Origin: JBFKPQ01 sp041628225
GTDB taxonomy: Bacteria; Actinomycetota; Acidimicrobiia; Spongiisociales; JAENVV01
DNA: 37,186 nt
Reading direction: 5' to 3'
Assembly: GCA_041628225.1 (NCBI GenBank)
Contig: JBFKPQ010000008.1
Span: 1 to 37,186, forward strand
Shown here one piece after another: positions 1-8,157 of this stretch; the stretch's first letter is position 1, and every line of letters starts with the position of its first letter. The position numbers were made by a program, and so were the translations under genes. The notes under the pieces are model-generated. The model was not told the origin of the DNA and ran no database searches. It saw nothing but the letters and a program-made list of their open reading frames with translations.

Positions 1-1
1 A

Positions 2-670
2 ACCGGCGCAGCCATCGTGCAGACGGCGATCGACACATGGGGCCGGGTGGACGTCCTCATCAACAACGCCGGCATCCTGCGGGACGCAAGCTTTGCGAAG
101 ATGACGACCGAACAGATCGATGCCGTCCTCGACGTGCATCTTAAGGGTGCCTTCTATGTGACACGGCCCGCCTTCGCGCAGATGAAGGAGCAGGGATACG
201 GTCGCATCGTCAACACGTCTTCACCGTCTGGGATCTTCGGGAACTTCGGGCAGGTCAACTATGGCGCGGCCAAGGCGGGGCTCATGGGGATGTCGTCGGT
301 CATGGCGATCGAAGGTGCCAAGTACAACATCACATCCAACGTCATCGCTCCGGTGGCGAAGACACGCATGACGGAGGATCTGCTCGGACCGCTCGCCGAC
401 ATGGTCGATCCCGAACAGGTCATGCCGCTCGTCGTGTACCTGGCCTCCGAGGCATGCGACCTGACGCATCAGGTGTTCTCCGTTGGTGGCGGGCGCTATG
501 CGCGGATCTTCATCGGGGTCAACCAGGGATGGTTCGCCGGCCCCGGTGTGGTGCCGTCCCCAGAGGAGCTGGCCGCTCATCTCGACGAGATCCAGGACAT
601 CTCCGAGTACATGGTCCCCATGAACAACAACGAAGAGATGGCGATGCTCTTCCAGGCATTGCAGGGCTGA
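2..670 (+). CDS. Short-chain dehydrogenase (3-hydroxyacyl-CoA dehydrogenase-like, MFE-2 type), 5' end missing
   Basis: The reading frame is open from base 2, so the N-terminal Rossmann glycine motif lies outside the window; roughly a third of the protein is probably absent. Numbering from the internal GTG at 17, the NNAG motif is at residues 16-19, and the catalytic triad of the SDR family is Ser69, Tyr82 and Lys86 (segment GQVNYGAAKAG). The text around the serine, GRIVNTSSPSGIFGNFGQ, closely resembles the dehydrogenase half of peroxisomal multifunctional enzyme 2 (HSD17B4). The likely reaction is NAD-dependent oxidation of a (3R)-hydroxyacyl-CoA in the cytosol. The next gene, 3 bp downstream, encodes the matching hydratase. 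I am sure of the SDR family; the substrate is inferred from sequence flavour and neighbours. Confidence 0.9.
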   Translation, partial: TGAAIVQTAIDTWGRVDVLINNAGILRDASFAKMTTEQIDAVLDVHLKGAFYVTRPAFAQMKEQGYGRIVNTSSPSGIFGNFGQVNYGAAKAGLMGMSSVMAIEGAKYNITSNVIAPVAKTRMTEDLLGPLADMVDPEQVMPLVVYLASEACDLTHQVFSVGGGRYARIFIGVNQGWFAGPGVVPSPEELAAHLDEIQDISEYMVPMNNNEEMAMLFQALQG

Positions 671-673
671 GCG

Positions 674-1528
674 ATGCCGATCGATGTTTCGAAGGCATTG
701 GGAGCGGAGCTGCCGTCGCTCGAGACCAGCTGGACGCCCGACGACGTGCTGTTGTACCACCTGGGCATCGGAGCCGGCGCCGATCCGACCGACCCGAACG
801 AACTCGAGTATGCCTACGAGTCCAATCTGAAAGTCCTGCCGAGCTTCGCCACGATTCCGCCGTTCGCGGTCATGGGAGGCATCGGTGGTGTCGACGGGCT
901 GGAGTTCAACTTTGCACTGCTCCTGCACGGAGAGCAGGAGATCCAGGTCCCGCGGCCCATACCGACGGCGGCCTCGGCTACACATGTGGGACGGATCGCC
1001 GAGATCTACGACAAGGGCAAAGGAGCACTCGTCATCATCGAGACGGAGAGCCGCACCTCGGCCGGCGAGCTGCTGTTCGTGAACCGTTCCTCGGTGTTCT
1101 TGCGCGGTGAAGGCGGCTTCGGTGGTGACCCCGGACCGCCAGCCCGCTTTTCGGCTCCTGACCGAGAGCCCGATCATGTCGTCGAGTCGCCGACGCTGCC
1201 GCAACAAGCATTGTGGTATCGCCTGTCGGGCGACAAGAACCCGCTGCACGCCGACCCGGCATTCGCGGCGATGGGCGGATTCGACCGGCCCATCCTGCAT
1301 GGCTTGTGTTCTTACGGGGTCGTCTGCAAGGCGGCGGTGGACACGTACCTCGGTGGTGACGTGTCGCGAGTGCGGGGCTACGCAGCGCGCTTCACTGGTG
1401 CGGTGTTCCCGGGAGAGACGATCGTGACCCGCATGTGGGAGACGGGCGAGGGTTTGCTGCTCGACGCCGTCACGAAGGAACGTCAGTCGCCGGTCATCTC
1501 GAACGCCCGGCTCGAGGAGCACTCGTGA
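674..1528 (+). CDS. MaoC/hydratase-2 family enoyl-CoA hydratase
   Basis: The 284-residue protein is a double hot-dog hydratase 2. Residues 182-209 carry the hydratase-2 signature: YRLSGDKNPLHADP followed by GFDRPILHG. Asp187 and His192, five residues apart, match the catalytic Asp/His pair of eukaryotic MFE-2 hydratase 2. The N-terminal half (about 1-145) is the substrate-binding hot-dog repeat. Hydratase 2 enzymes hydrate trans-2-enoyl-CoA to (3R)-hydroxyacyl-CoA, the substrate of the preceding dehydrogenase. The ATG at 674 follows the previous stop by 3 bp, and the end overlaps the next start as GTGA. Branched-chain or sterol side-chain acyl-CoA substrates are possible, but nothing in the sequence settles this. 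Confidence 0.93.
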   Translation: MPIDVSKALGAELPSLETSWTPDDVLLYHLGIGAGADPTDPNELEYAYESNLKVLPSFATIPPFAVMGGIGGVDGLEFNFALLLHGEQEIQVPRPIPTAASATHVGRIAEIYDKGKGALVIIETESRTSAGELLFVNRSSVFLRGEGGFGGDPGPPARFSAPDREPDHVVESPTLPQQALWYRLSGDKNPLHADPAFAAMGGFDRPILHGLCSYGVVCKAAVDTYLGGDVSRVRGYAARFTGAVFPGETIVTRMWETGEGLLLDAVTKERQSPVISNARLEEHS

Positions 1529-2703
1529 CGGAGGCTCAGCTCGTCGACGAACGCATCGACCAGCTGCTCACCGACCATGAGGAGCGGTCCGGGCCCGAGT
1601 TCTGGGGGGCGATGTACGACCTCGGCCTTGCCTGGGTGCACTTCCCGGAGGGGTTCGGCGGCCTTGGGCTCAGCCCGAAGTATCAGAAGAACGTGGCGGC
1701 GCGTTTGCGCGAGGCCGGCGCGTCGCTCGCCAACTACTCGCGCAACATTCTCGGCATCGGCATGGGAGGTCCCGTGCTCGCTGCGCATGGCACCGACGAG
1801 CAGAAGCAGCGGTGGTTGCGCCCCATGTTCACGGCCGAGGAGATCTGGTGTCAGATGTTCTCCGAGCCGGGCGCTGGTTCCGACGTGGCCGGTCTGGCGA
1901 TGCGAGGCGTGCGCGACGGCGACGAGTGGGTGGTGAACGGCCAGAAGGTGTGGACGACGCTGGCGCACGTCTCGAAGTGGGGCATGCTGGTCGTCCGAAC
2001 CGACCCCGATGTTCCGAAGCACCGCGGGCTCACCTACTTCATCGTCGACATGGAGGCCGACGGGGTCGAGGTCCGGCCGCTCTATCAGATCACCGGCGAG
2101 GCAGAGTTCAACGAGGTGTACTTCACCGATACGCGCATCCCGGACGAGTTCCGCATCGGCGATGTCGGCGACGGTTGGCGTATGGCGCTGGCAACGTTGA
2201 TGAACGAGCGAGTGGCCATCGGGTCGAACGTCACACCGCGCGGAGCAGGTGCCATCGGCGATGCCGTCGAGGTGTTCCGGTCCAAAGGCGTCACCGATCC
2301 TGTGAAGCGGGACAAGCTCGCCCGGCTGTGGATCGAGGCAGAGGCGATGCGGCTCACCAATCTGCGGGCCTCCGAAGCCCGCCAGAAGGGAACGCCGGGA
2401 CCCGAGGGGTCGACCGGCAAGCTGCATTGGGCCGATCTGAACAAGCGCATCACGGAATACACGATGGAGCTGCTCGGCGCCGACGGGCTCCTGCTCCCCG
2501 GGGGTTACACGATGGAGCGGCCGTCGGAAACCGGCATCGGCAAACTCGTGTCACAGCGGGCGTTCTTGCGCGCCCGGGCGAACTCGATCGAGGGCGGCAC
2601 GTCCGAGGTGATGAAGAACATCCTCGGTGAACGGGTGCTCGGCCTGCCGGGCGAACCCCGCGTGGACAAAGACATTCCGTGGAAGGATGTTCCCCGAAGC
2701 TGA
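1525..2703 (+). CDS. Acyl-CoA dehydrogenase
   Basis: This is a 392-residue FAD-dependent acyl-CoA dehydrogenase. The family signature MFSEPGAGSDVAGL is at residues 111-124. The C-terminal block IEGGTSEVMKNILGERVLG (about 355-373) contains Glu356, which sits where the catalytic base of several family members lies. I chose the GTG at 1525 because it overlaps the previous stop (GTGA) and gives a normal N-terminus; an in-frame start at 1435 would extend 30 residues into the hydratase gene. It probably makes the enoyl-CoA that the upstream hydratase consumes, so the three genes form one beta-oxidation-like cassette. Its stop codon is directly adjacent to the stop of the opposing thiamine pyrophosphokinase gene, with no gap. 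Confidence 0.93.
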   Translation: MTEAQLVDERIDQLLTDHEERSGPEFWGAMYDLGLAWVHFPEGFGGLGLSPKYQKNVAARLREAGASLANYSRNILGIGMGGPVLAAHGTDEQKQRWLRPMFTAEEIWCQMFSEPGAGSDVAGLAMRGVRDGDEWVVNGQKVWTTLAHVSKWGMLVVRTDPDVPKHRGLTYFIVDMEADGVEVRPLYQITGEAEFNEVYFTDTRIPDEFRIGDVGDGWRMALATLMNERVAIGSNVTPRGAGAIGDAVEVFRSKGVTDPVKRDKLARLWIEAEAMRLTNLRASEARQKGTPGPEGSTGKLHWADLNKRITEYTMELLGADGLLLPGGYTMERPSETGIGKLVSQRAFLRARANSIEGGTSEVMKNILGERVLGLPGEPRVDKDIPWKDVPRS

Positions 2704-3339
2704 TCAGCCGGGCACGATGGCGAACAGCCATCCGCTGGTGGTGGCGATCTCGGCGACAGGCCGAGTCAGCACGTTGGAGATCCCTCGAGCCGAGTGTCCG
2801 TCGAGGGTGGCGTCGACGAGGTCCCATTCCAGCCCGCGGGTGGTGATGCCTTCCGCCGGTCCGGCGACGGGCACGAGACTCACTGTCTGGCCCGGCACTC
2901 CGTGAACGGTGACGCCGGTGCCCACCACGTAGACGTGATCGCGCCCGGCCAACCATTCGACCTTGCGTCCGTCCAGCGTCGGCGCCGTGAGCGCCGCGGC
3001 GTTCGCAAGCAGATGATCGAGCCGACCGCCGTGCCCGCCGACGACGACGATTCGGGCTGCGTCGAGTCGCACGGCTGCGTCCAGCGCCAGTTCGAGGTCG
3101 GTGTGGTCCTTGTCGACCGGATACTGCTCGATCGGGATTCCTTCGGCGTCGGCGAGAGCCCGCGCCGAGACCGAATCGAGATCGCCGACGATGAGGTCGA
3201 CCGGAATACCGAGGCGACCGGCCTGGTCCAGACCGGAGTCGGCCGCGATCACGAATGCGTCGTCGGGCAGGTCGTCGACGACGTCGAGATGCATGTCTTC
3301 GCCGCCGATGAGCACGATCGCAGCTGCTGGTTCGTCCAC
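2704..3339 (-). CDS. Thiamine pyrophosphokinase
   Basis: The 211-residue cytosolic enzyme transfers pyrophosphate from ATP to thiamine to give thiamine diphosphate. The family motifs appear in order: AADSG (32-36), GDLDSV (52-57), DKDHTDLELAL (76-86) and GGHGGRLDH (101-109), followed by a C-terminal beta-rich thiamine-binding domain. The frame stays open far upstream through the next gene, so the start had to be chosen. The GTG at 3339 begins just before the conserved core and has a TAGGTT hexamer 7 nt upstream, as other genes here do. It lies 40 bp downstream of the lipoprotein gene on the same strand but appears to have its own promoter. Confidence 0.92.
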   Translation of the reverse strand: MDEPAAAIVLIGGEDMHLDVVDDLPDDAFVIAADSGLDQAGRLGIPVDLIVGDLDSVSARALADAEGIPIEQYPVDKDHTDLELALDAAVRLDAARIVVVGGHGGRLDHLLANAAALTAPTLDGRKVEWLAGRDHVYVVGTGVTVHGVPGQTVSLVPVAGPAEGITTRGLEWDLVDATLDGHSARGISNVLTRPVAEIATTSGWLFAIVPG

Positions 3340-3346
3340 CTGGCGA

Positions 3347-3352
3347 AACCTA
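3347..3352 (-). promoter_or_regulatory. -10 element of the thiamine pyrophosphokinase gene
   Basis: TAGGTT on the minus strand ends 7 nt before the GTG start at 3339. This fits a leaderless transcript and supports that start. Confidence 0.5.
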
Positions 3353-3379
3353 CCGAACGGTATCGATGCGAGGTGCGGA

Positions 3380-4597
3380 TCAGTGCGATCCGTACGACCA
3401 GGTCGCCACCTCGCCTGGACCGATCCGGATGGACGGAGCATCCTCGTCGACCGGCTGCACGAAAACGAGAGCACCGTCGTCGGCATCGAGTCTGGTGAAG
3501 ACGAACGCCTCACCGTCGGGCGACCAGATGCTCGAGCTGCGTGCGTACTGGTCCCAGAACGGGAGGTAGCGGGTGACGAATCCGGGAGTCGGTGTGTGCG
3601 TTTCGAAGGCGATGGTCTGCTCGGGCGCCCAGACGACCCAGCGCGCCTGCACGATGTCGCCGGTGACCAACTCGAGCCACGCCACCGCACTGCCTTGACG
3701 GTTCCACTGAAACCCGAGGACGCCATCCTCGGCGAGCAGCTGCGGGCCGTTCTCGTCGACCAGCCACAGTGCCCCGCCGGCACCGGCGCCTGTCTCGAGA
3801 TAGGCGAGCCGATCGCCCGCCAACCCGAACTGGGTGAACCCACTCGGTTCTGCGATGACGCGCCATTCGGCGCCGGGCTCGCCGAGTCGGATCTGTTGCT
3901 GTTCGCTTTGGGTGTGGGCCAGGCCCCGCGCACTGATCGATCCGCCTGTGCTCTCCTGCCAGACCACTCCGTCAGCGGTCCACTGCGGGGCCTGATATTC
4001 GCCCCGCGATGGTTGGCTGTGCAGCACGGCCCCTTCGAGATCCATGATGCGGAGTGTGTCCGTGCCGACGTGCTGAACGATCTGCGTGCCGTCGGGAGAC
4101 CAGTCGAAGTAGAACGGTGCGCCTCCCGCCAGGGTGGTGAACGATCCGTCGGCGGTGTCGAGGACGGCGAGCTCGATGGTGCCCGAACTCCCGTTGCCGA
4201 GCATCGCCAGACGGCGGTTGGTCGGGTCCCACGAGTAGTAGAAGGGGAGGAACGGGGCAGGATGAGCGTCGTCGACAGGTCCTGTGCGAACCGCGACGAT
4301 CGGTTCGTCGGCCGTTCCGGCCGTCCATGCGATGCGCCGCCCATCCCGAGACCAGGTGGGTTGCGACCCGAAAAGAGCGCCGGTCAAGGGCTCGCGACCT
4401 TCGCCGTCGGCGGTCACGACGTAGGCGCTCCGTCCGTCGTCGACGGCGAGCCGACTCGCGGGAGATGGCACCGCCGGGGTCGTGCTCGTGGTCGTGGTCG
4501 GGTCGGTCGTGGTCGGAGGAGTCGTGGAGGGCGGCCCGGCGCTCCCCGAAGACGTACAGGCAACGCACAGGATCAGGCACGTGGCAATACGTCGCAT
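3380..4597 (-). CDS. Exported lipoprotein-like protein with TolB/WD40-type propeller repeats
   Basis: The 405-residue protein starts MRRIATCLILCVAC, a basic and hydrophobic signal segment ending in a cysteine with an imperfect lipobox (Cys at -3 instead of Leu). A Thr/Pro-rich linker follows (about 20-50). The rest contains repeated short blocks such as TWSRDGRRIAW, DWSPDGTQI, QWTADGVVW and IWSPDGEAFVF, typical of TolB/PD40 beta-propeller blades. It is probably anchored on the outer face of the membrane; its ligand is unknown. The ATG at 4597 is supported by the signal peptide directly after it and by a TACGAT hexamer 6 nt upstream. It diverges from pfkA across 50 bp. Confidence 0.85.
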   Translation of the reverse strand: MRRIATCLILCVACTSSGSAGPPSTTPPTTTDPTTTTSTTPAVPSPASRLAVDDGRSAYVVTADGEGREPLTGALFGSQPTWSRDGRRIAWTAGTADEPIVAVRTGPVDDAHPAPFLPFYYSWDPTNRRLAMLGNGSSGTIELAVLDTADGSFTTLAGGAPFYFDWSPDGTQIVQHVGTDTLRIMDLEGAVLHSQPSRGEYQAPQWTADGVVWQESTGGSISARGLAHTQSEQQQIRLGEPGAEWRVIAEPSGFTQFGLAGDRLAYLETGAGAGGALWLVDENGPQLLAEDGVLGFQWNRQGSAVAWLELVTGDIVQARWVVWAPEQTIAFETHTPTPGFVTRYLPFWDQYARSSSIWSPDGEAFVFTRLDADDGALVFVQPVDEDAPSIRIGPGEVATWSYGSH

Positions 4598-4603
4598 AGA
4601 CCG

Positions 4604-4609
4604 ATCGTA
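4604..4609 (-). promoter_or_regulatory. -10 element of the propeller lipoprotein gene
   Basis: TACGAT on the minus strand ends 6 nt before the ATG at 4597, consistent with leaderless transcription. Confidence 0.55.
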
Positions 4610-4632
4610 TCGGCGCCGACGGAGTGGAGGTC

Positions 4633-4638
4633 TATCCT
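4633..4638 (+). promoter_or_regulatory. -10 element of pfkA
   Basis: TATCCT ends 9 nt before the ATG at 4648, slightly farther than in most genes of this window. No convincing -35 box is seen. Confidence 0.4.
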
Positions 4639-4647
4639 CGTCGTCCA

Positions 4648-5730
4648 ATGAACACTCTGGCAGTGCTGACGTCCGGGGGAGACGCGCCGGGTATGAACGC
4701 CGCCATCCGGGCGGTGGTGAAAGTCGCCGCGTCTCGGGGTGTCCGCGTCATCGGCGTCGAGCGGGGTTACGAAGGGCTCATCGACGGTCACGTCCGCCAG
4801 CTGACGCGAGCGGTGGCCGGAGCGCTGGCGCCGATCGGCGAACTACAGGCGGCCGGCGGTATGGGGGGTACGCTGCTCGGGTCGGCGCGCTCGTATCGCT
4901 TCATGGAGCCCGAGGGTCGCGAGGTCGCTTCGCAGCGGCTGCAGAGCCTGGGTGTCCGAGGGATCATCGTGATCGGCGGCAATGGATCGATGGCCGGGGC
5001 TCACGCGTTCGCCATGGAGTCTCCGGTTGCGGTGGTGGGGATTCCCGCTTCGATCGACAACGACATCGGCTGCACGTCGGATGCCATTGGCGTGGACACC
5101 GCTCTGAACACGATCGTCGAGGCCTGCGATCGCATCTCGGATACGGCGCAAGCGCTGAAGCGAGCGTTCATCGTCGAGGTGATGGGGCGCCGCTCGGGCT
5201 ATCTCGCAATGTCGTCTGCAGTCGCGGCGGCCGCCGATGCCGTCCTGCTCCCGGAGAACGCCGCCTCGGACGAGGCCATCATCGAATCGGTGAGCGACGT
5301 CATACGGCGCAACCTCGGTGCCGAACGAGCCAAGCGACAGGTGCTCATCATCAAGGCCGAGGGTGTCGCACTACCGACCACGACGCTCGTCGATGCCGTC
5401 GAAGAGCGACTGGCCGGACTGGGCATCGATCTGCGAGCCGTCGTACTCGGACACATCGTCAGGGGTGGCGCACCGTCCTTCCATGATCGGATGCTGGCCG
5501 GTCGGCTGGGTCTCGTCGCGGTCGACGCGCTCCTCGGCGGTACGACCGATGTCATGACGACGTGGCGGACGACGGTACCGGGTGGACGGCCGACCGAGGA
5601 TCCGATGGTCGAACTGTTCGAACTCGAGAGCGTGCTCGAACAGACCGCAGCACTGCTCGACGGAACATCGGAGGTCACGAAGCGCCGGATCCGACGTATG
5701 GAGGACATCCAGGGCGTGCTCGCCCTTTGA
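4648..5730 (+). CDS. pfkA: 6-phosphofructokinase
   Basis: The 360-residue enzyme phosphorylates fructose 6-phosphate to fructose 1,6-bisphosphate in glycolysis. The N-terminus LTSGGDAPGMNAAIRA (7-22) is the nucleotide-binding start of the PfkA family. IDND (136-139) carries the catalytic Asp137, and MGRRSG (179-184) is the fructose-phosphate binding loop. The usual GGDGS phosphate-donor loop reads GGNGS (110-114), so the Mg-binding Asp is Asn112. Gly113 is kept, and this position normally separates ATP-using enzymes (Gly) from PPi-using ones (Asp), which favours ATP. The ATG at 4648 is preferred over an in-frame start at 4624 because the family begins just there. It converges with malQ, with a 1-bp gap between stops. 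Confidence 0.92.
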   Translation: MNTLAVLTSGGDAPGMNAAIRAVVKVAASRGVRVIGVERGYEGLIDGHVRQLTRAVAGALAPIGELQAAGGMGGTLLGSARSYRFMEPEGREVASQRLQSLGVRGIIVIGGNGSMAGAHAFAMESPVAVVGIPASIDNDIGCTSDAIGVDTALNTIVEACDRISDTAQALKRAFIVEVMGRRSGYLAMSSAVAAAADAVLLPENAASDEAIIESVSDVIRRNLGAERAKRQVLIIKAEGVALPTTTLVDAVEERLAGLGIDLRAVVLGHIVRGGAPSFHDRMLAGRLGLVAVDALLGGTTDVMTTWRTTVPGGRPTEDPMVELFELESVLEQTAALLDGTSEVTKRRIRRMEDIQGVLAL

Positions 5731-5731
5731 A

Positions 5732-7207
5732 TCACCGGTCGGTGGCGTCCACGAGTCGACGGAATCGCGCGAGGTGCTCGGTAGTGAGCTGGCCTTCGAC
5801 CAGTCGCCAGCGCCAGTTGCCGTCGGGCCGTCCCGGCAGGTTCATGCGGGCGGTCGTTCCCAGCGCGAGGACATCTTGCACCGGCACGATCGAAAAGGCG
5901 GCTGCCGAGTGCAGCGACGCGCCGATCATGTCCCACACGATGTCCGAGCCGTCCACACCCAGATAGTCGAGCGCTGCACTCCGCTCCGAAGCTGTCGCAG
6001 CGTTCCACCAGCCCAGCGTCGTGTCGTTGTCATGCGTGCCCGTATACGAGACCGAGTTGGCTGGATACAGGTGTGGAAGGAAGTCATTGGCGGGGTCGCC
6101 GTCGAAAGCGAACTGGAGGATCTTCATCCCGGGCAGCCCGAAACGGTCGCGAAGCTCGCCGACCGCCGGCGAGAGATCTCCCAGATCCTCGGCGATGATG
6201 GGAATGTCGCCGAAACGGTCCGCGACGGCGCCCAAGAACGAGTCCCCCGGGCCGTCGACCCACCGACCGGTTTCGGCCGTCGGCGAACCCGCCGGGATCT
6301 CCCAGTAGTCCGCAAAGGCTCGGAAGTGGTCGATGCGGACCCAGTCGACCAGACGGAGGACCGCTCCGAGACGCTCGAGCCACCACTCGTAACCCTCCGC
6401 GGCGTGACGGTCCCACCGGTATTGGGGGTTCCCCCAGAGTTGGCCGGTCGGGGAGAAGTAGTCGGGCGGAACCCCTGCTACGAGGGCGGGACGGCCGTCC
6501 GGTTCGAGCTCGAACAGGTCCCGTCGCGCCCACACGTCGGCCGAGTCATGGGCCGCGAAGATCGGGAGGTCGCCGATGACCGCGACACCGTGCTCATTGG
6601 CCCGTCGTTTGATCTCGTGCCACTGGCGGAAGAAGTGGAACTGCCGGAACCGATGTCGCTCCATGGCGTCGGTGAGCCGGGCGTCGGCGGCGGCGAGGGC
6701 AGCCGGTTCGCGGTCGCGTAGCTCGGGTGCCCATTCGGGCCACGGTCGGAGTCCGTGGATCTCTTTCAGGGCCATGAAACGTGCGAAATCATCCAACCAC
6801 GCAGCCTCGGAGATGCAGAACTCCTCGAACTCGGTGGCGAGCGCTCCCGTCGCGGCGGTGTGGGTCCACGCGGCGTCGAGCAGGTCGGACTTCCAGTCGA
6901 TGACAGGGCCGTAGTCCACCGTGTCGCTCTTGAAGGGCGGTGCGGCGGGCCGCTCGGGGAGGCATCCGTCGGTAGCCAGGACGTGCGGCGAGATCAGATT
7001 GGGATTCCCCGCGAACGACGAGAAGCATTGATACGGAGAGTCCCCGTAGCCCGTGGGTCCCAGTGGCAAGACCTGCCAGAGCGTGCTTCCGCTCTCCGCC
7101 ACGTCGCTGAGCCATTGCCAGGCTCCTGGGCCGAGGTCACCGATCCCGTACGGACCGGGCAGCGACGTCGGGTGCAGCAGGAGGCCGGCGTGTCGGGTGT
7201 CGAGCAT
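5732..7207 (-). CDS. malQ: 4-alpha-glucanotransferase (amylomaltase, GH77)
   Basis: The 491-residue cytosolic enzyme transfers alpha-1,4-glucan segments between maltodextrins or glycogen-derived chains. GH77 landmarks are clear: GLLLHPTSLPGPYGIGDLG near the N-terminus (8-26), GVPPDYFS (245-252), nucleophile Asp293 in VRIDHFRAF, acid/base Glu340 in IAEDLG, and Asp393 in THDNDT. The length matches the single-domain bacterial form of about 500 residues. It runs divergently from the propeller glycosidase-like gene with only 32 bp between start codons, and faces pfkA at its end. Together these suggest a small storage-glucan or maltodextrin to glycolysis cluster. Confidence 0.95.
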   Translation of the reverse strand: MLDTRHAGLLLHPTSLPGPYGIGDLGPGAWQWLSDVAESGSTLWQVLPLGPTGYGDSPYQCFSSFAGNPNLISPHVLATDGCLPERPAAPPFKSDTVDYGPVIDWKSDLLDAAWTHTAATGALATEFEEFCISEAAWLDDFARFMALKEIHGLRPWPEWAPELRDREPAALAAADARLTDAMERHRFRQFHFFRQWHEIKRRANEHGVAVIGDLPIFAAHDSADVWARRDLFELEPDGRPALVAGVPPDYFSPTGQLWGNPQYRWDRHAAEGYEWWLERLGAVLRLVDWVRIDHFRAFADYWEIPAGSPTAETGRWVDGPGDSFLGAVADRFGDIPIIAEDLGDLSPAVGELRDRFGLPGMKILQFAFDGDPANDFLPHLYPANSVSYTGTHDNDTTLGWWNAATASERSAALDYLGVDGSDIVWDMIGASLHSAAAFSIVPVQDVLALGTTARMNLPGRPDGNWRWRLVEGQLTTEHLARFRRLVDATDR

Positions 7208-7213
7208 GGCGGC

Positions 7214-7219
7214 ACGTTA
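7214..7219 (-). promoter_or_regulatory. -10 element of malQ
   Basis: TAACGT on the minus strand ends 6 nt before the malQ ATG at 7207. It lies 8 nt from the opposing -10 element at 7228-7233. Confidence 0.55.
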
Positions 7220-7227
7220 GCTCGCCG

Positions 7228-7233
7228 TAGGAT
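7228..7233 (+). promoter_or_regulatory. -10 element of the propeller glycosidase-like gene
   Basis: TAGGAT ends 6 nt before the ATG at 7240, consistent with a leaderless transcript. Confidence 0.55.
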
Positions 7234-7239
7234 GACCGG

Positions 7240-8157
7240 ATGCGTGTCCCTACCGCATTCGACCCGACCGTCGGCACCATCATCCGGTCGCCGGTCGGCT
7301 CGGGCTATGGCTATTGGATCGGCGGCCACAAGGTGTCGTATCACGACGGCCGATTCGTGCTGTTCTACCGCGTGCGCACGCCGCTCGAGCACGGGCGGGG
7401 TGGCCTGTGTCGGGTGGCCGTCTCGGACGATGGCGTCACCTTCCGGGACGTGTGGGAAGCGACGAGTGCCGAGTTCGCGGCCTCTTCGATCGAGGTGGGC
7501 CACGCCGTCAAGGTGGGTGACGAGTGGCGGTTGTACGTGTCGTACGAGGTGGCCGGGACCTCGACGTGGCGCATCGACGTGGTGCGCGCCGGCGACCCTG
7601 GTGATTTCGTCGCCCAAACCCGCCGGACGGTCCTCGAACCGGGCGACTACGACCTGGCCTGGATCAAAGATCCGTTCGTCGTGTTCGATGGTGGCCGCCT
7701 GCTGCTGGTGGCTGCCGCGCCCGACCGTACGGGCGTGCGGCGGTCGGGTGGGCGTGTCGAGGCGCGCCCGCGCGATGCCTCGGTCATCGCCGAATCCGAC
7801 GACGGTCTCGTCTTCGGGGCGATCGAGTACGTGTTCGAGGCGCCGGGCGGAGACGGATGGGACGGTCGGAGGGCGAGGCTCAATGGCATGGTCCCGTACG
7901 GCGACGGATGGCTCGCAACCTACGACGGCGGCCGGACTTTCTACGACAACTACGAGGAATGGTGCGGCGTGGCGGTTGGACCGGACCCGTACCATCTGGA
8001 GCGGATTCCCCTGGAAGCTCCGTGGGTGGTTTCGCCCCATGGATGCGTCCGGTACGTGACGATGCTCACGGTCGAAGACCGCTGGTACTGGTACTACGAG
8101 TACACGCGGGCCGACGGCTCGCACGACCTGCGGGTCTCGGTGACAGGCGCACCGTGA
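7240..8157 (+). CDS. Five-bladed beta-propeller glycosidase-like protein (GH43/GH130-like fold)
   Basis: The 305-residue protein has no signal peptide, so it is probably cytosolic. It shows repeated blade motifs: WIGGHKVSYHDGRFVLFYR near the N-terminus, VSDDGVTFRDVW, GDEWRLYVSYE, WIKDPFVVFDGGRLLLVAA, ESDDGLVFGAIEY and GDGWLATYDGGR. The pattern of 'S-D-D-G' turns followed by aromatic strands fits the five-bladed propellers of GH43, GH62 and GH130 glycosidases and glycan phosphorylases. I cannot assign catalytic residues or a substrate with confidence. The divergent malQ neighbour suggests a role in sugar or glycan turnover. It ends in a GTGA overlap with the channel-like gene, so the two are probably translationally coupled. 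Confidence 0.75.
   Translation: MRVPTAFDPTVGTIIRSPVGSGYGYWIGGHKVSYHDGRFVLFYRVRTPLEHGRGGLCRVAVSDDGVTFRDVWEATSAEFAASSIEVGHAVKVGDEWRLYVSYEVAGTSTWRIDVVRAGDPGDFVAQTRRTVLEPGDYDLAWIKDPFVVFDGGRLLLVAAAPDRTGVRRSGGRVEARPRDASVIAESDDGLVFGAIEYVFEAPGGDGWDGRRARLNGMVPYGDGWLATYDGGRTFYDNYEEWCGVAVGPDPYHLERIPLEAPWVVSPHGCVRYVTMLTVEDRWYWYYEYTRADGSHDLRVSVTGAP

Noticed and set aside
3340..4344. Upstream extension of the thiamine pyrophosphokinase frame to 546 residues
   Set aside because: The added part overlaps the lipoprotein gene in another frame and is Ser/Arg-rich noise; the family length of about 210 residues fits the GTG at 3339.
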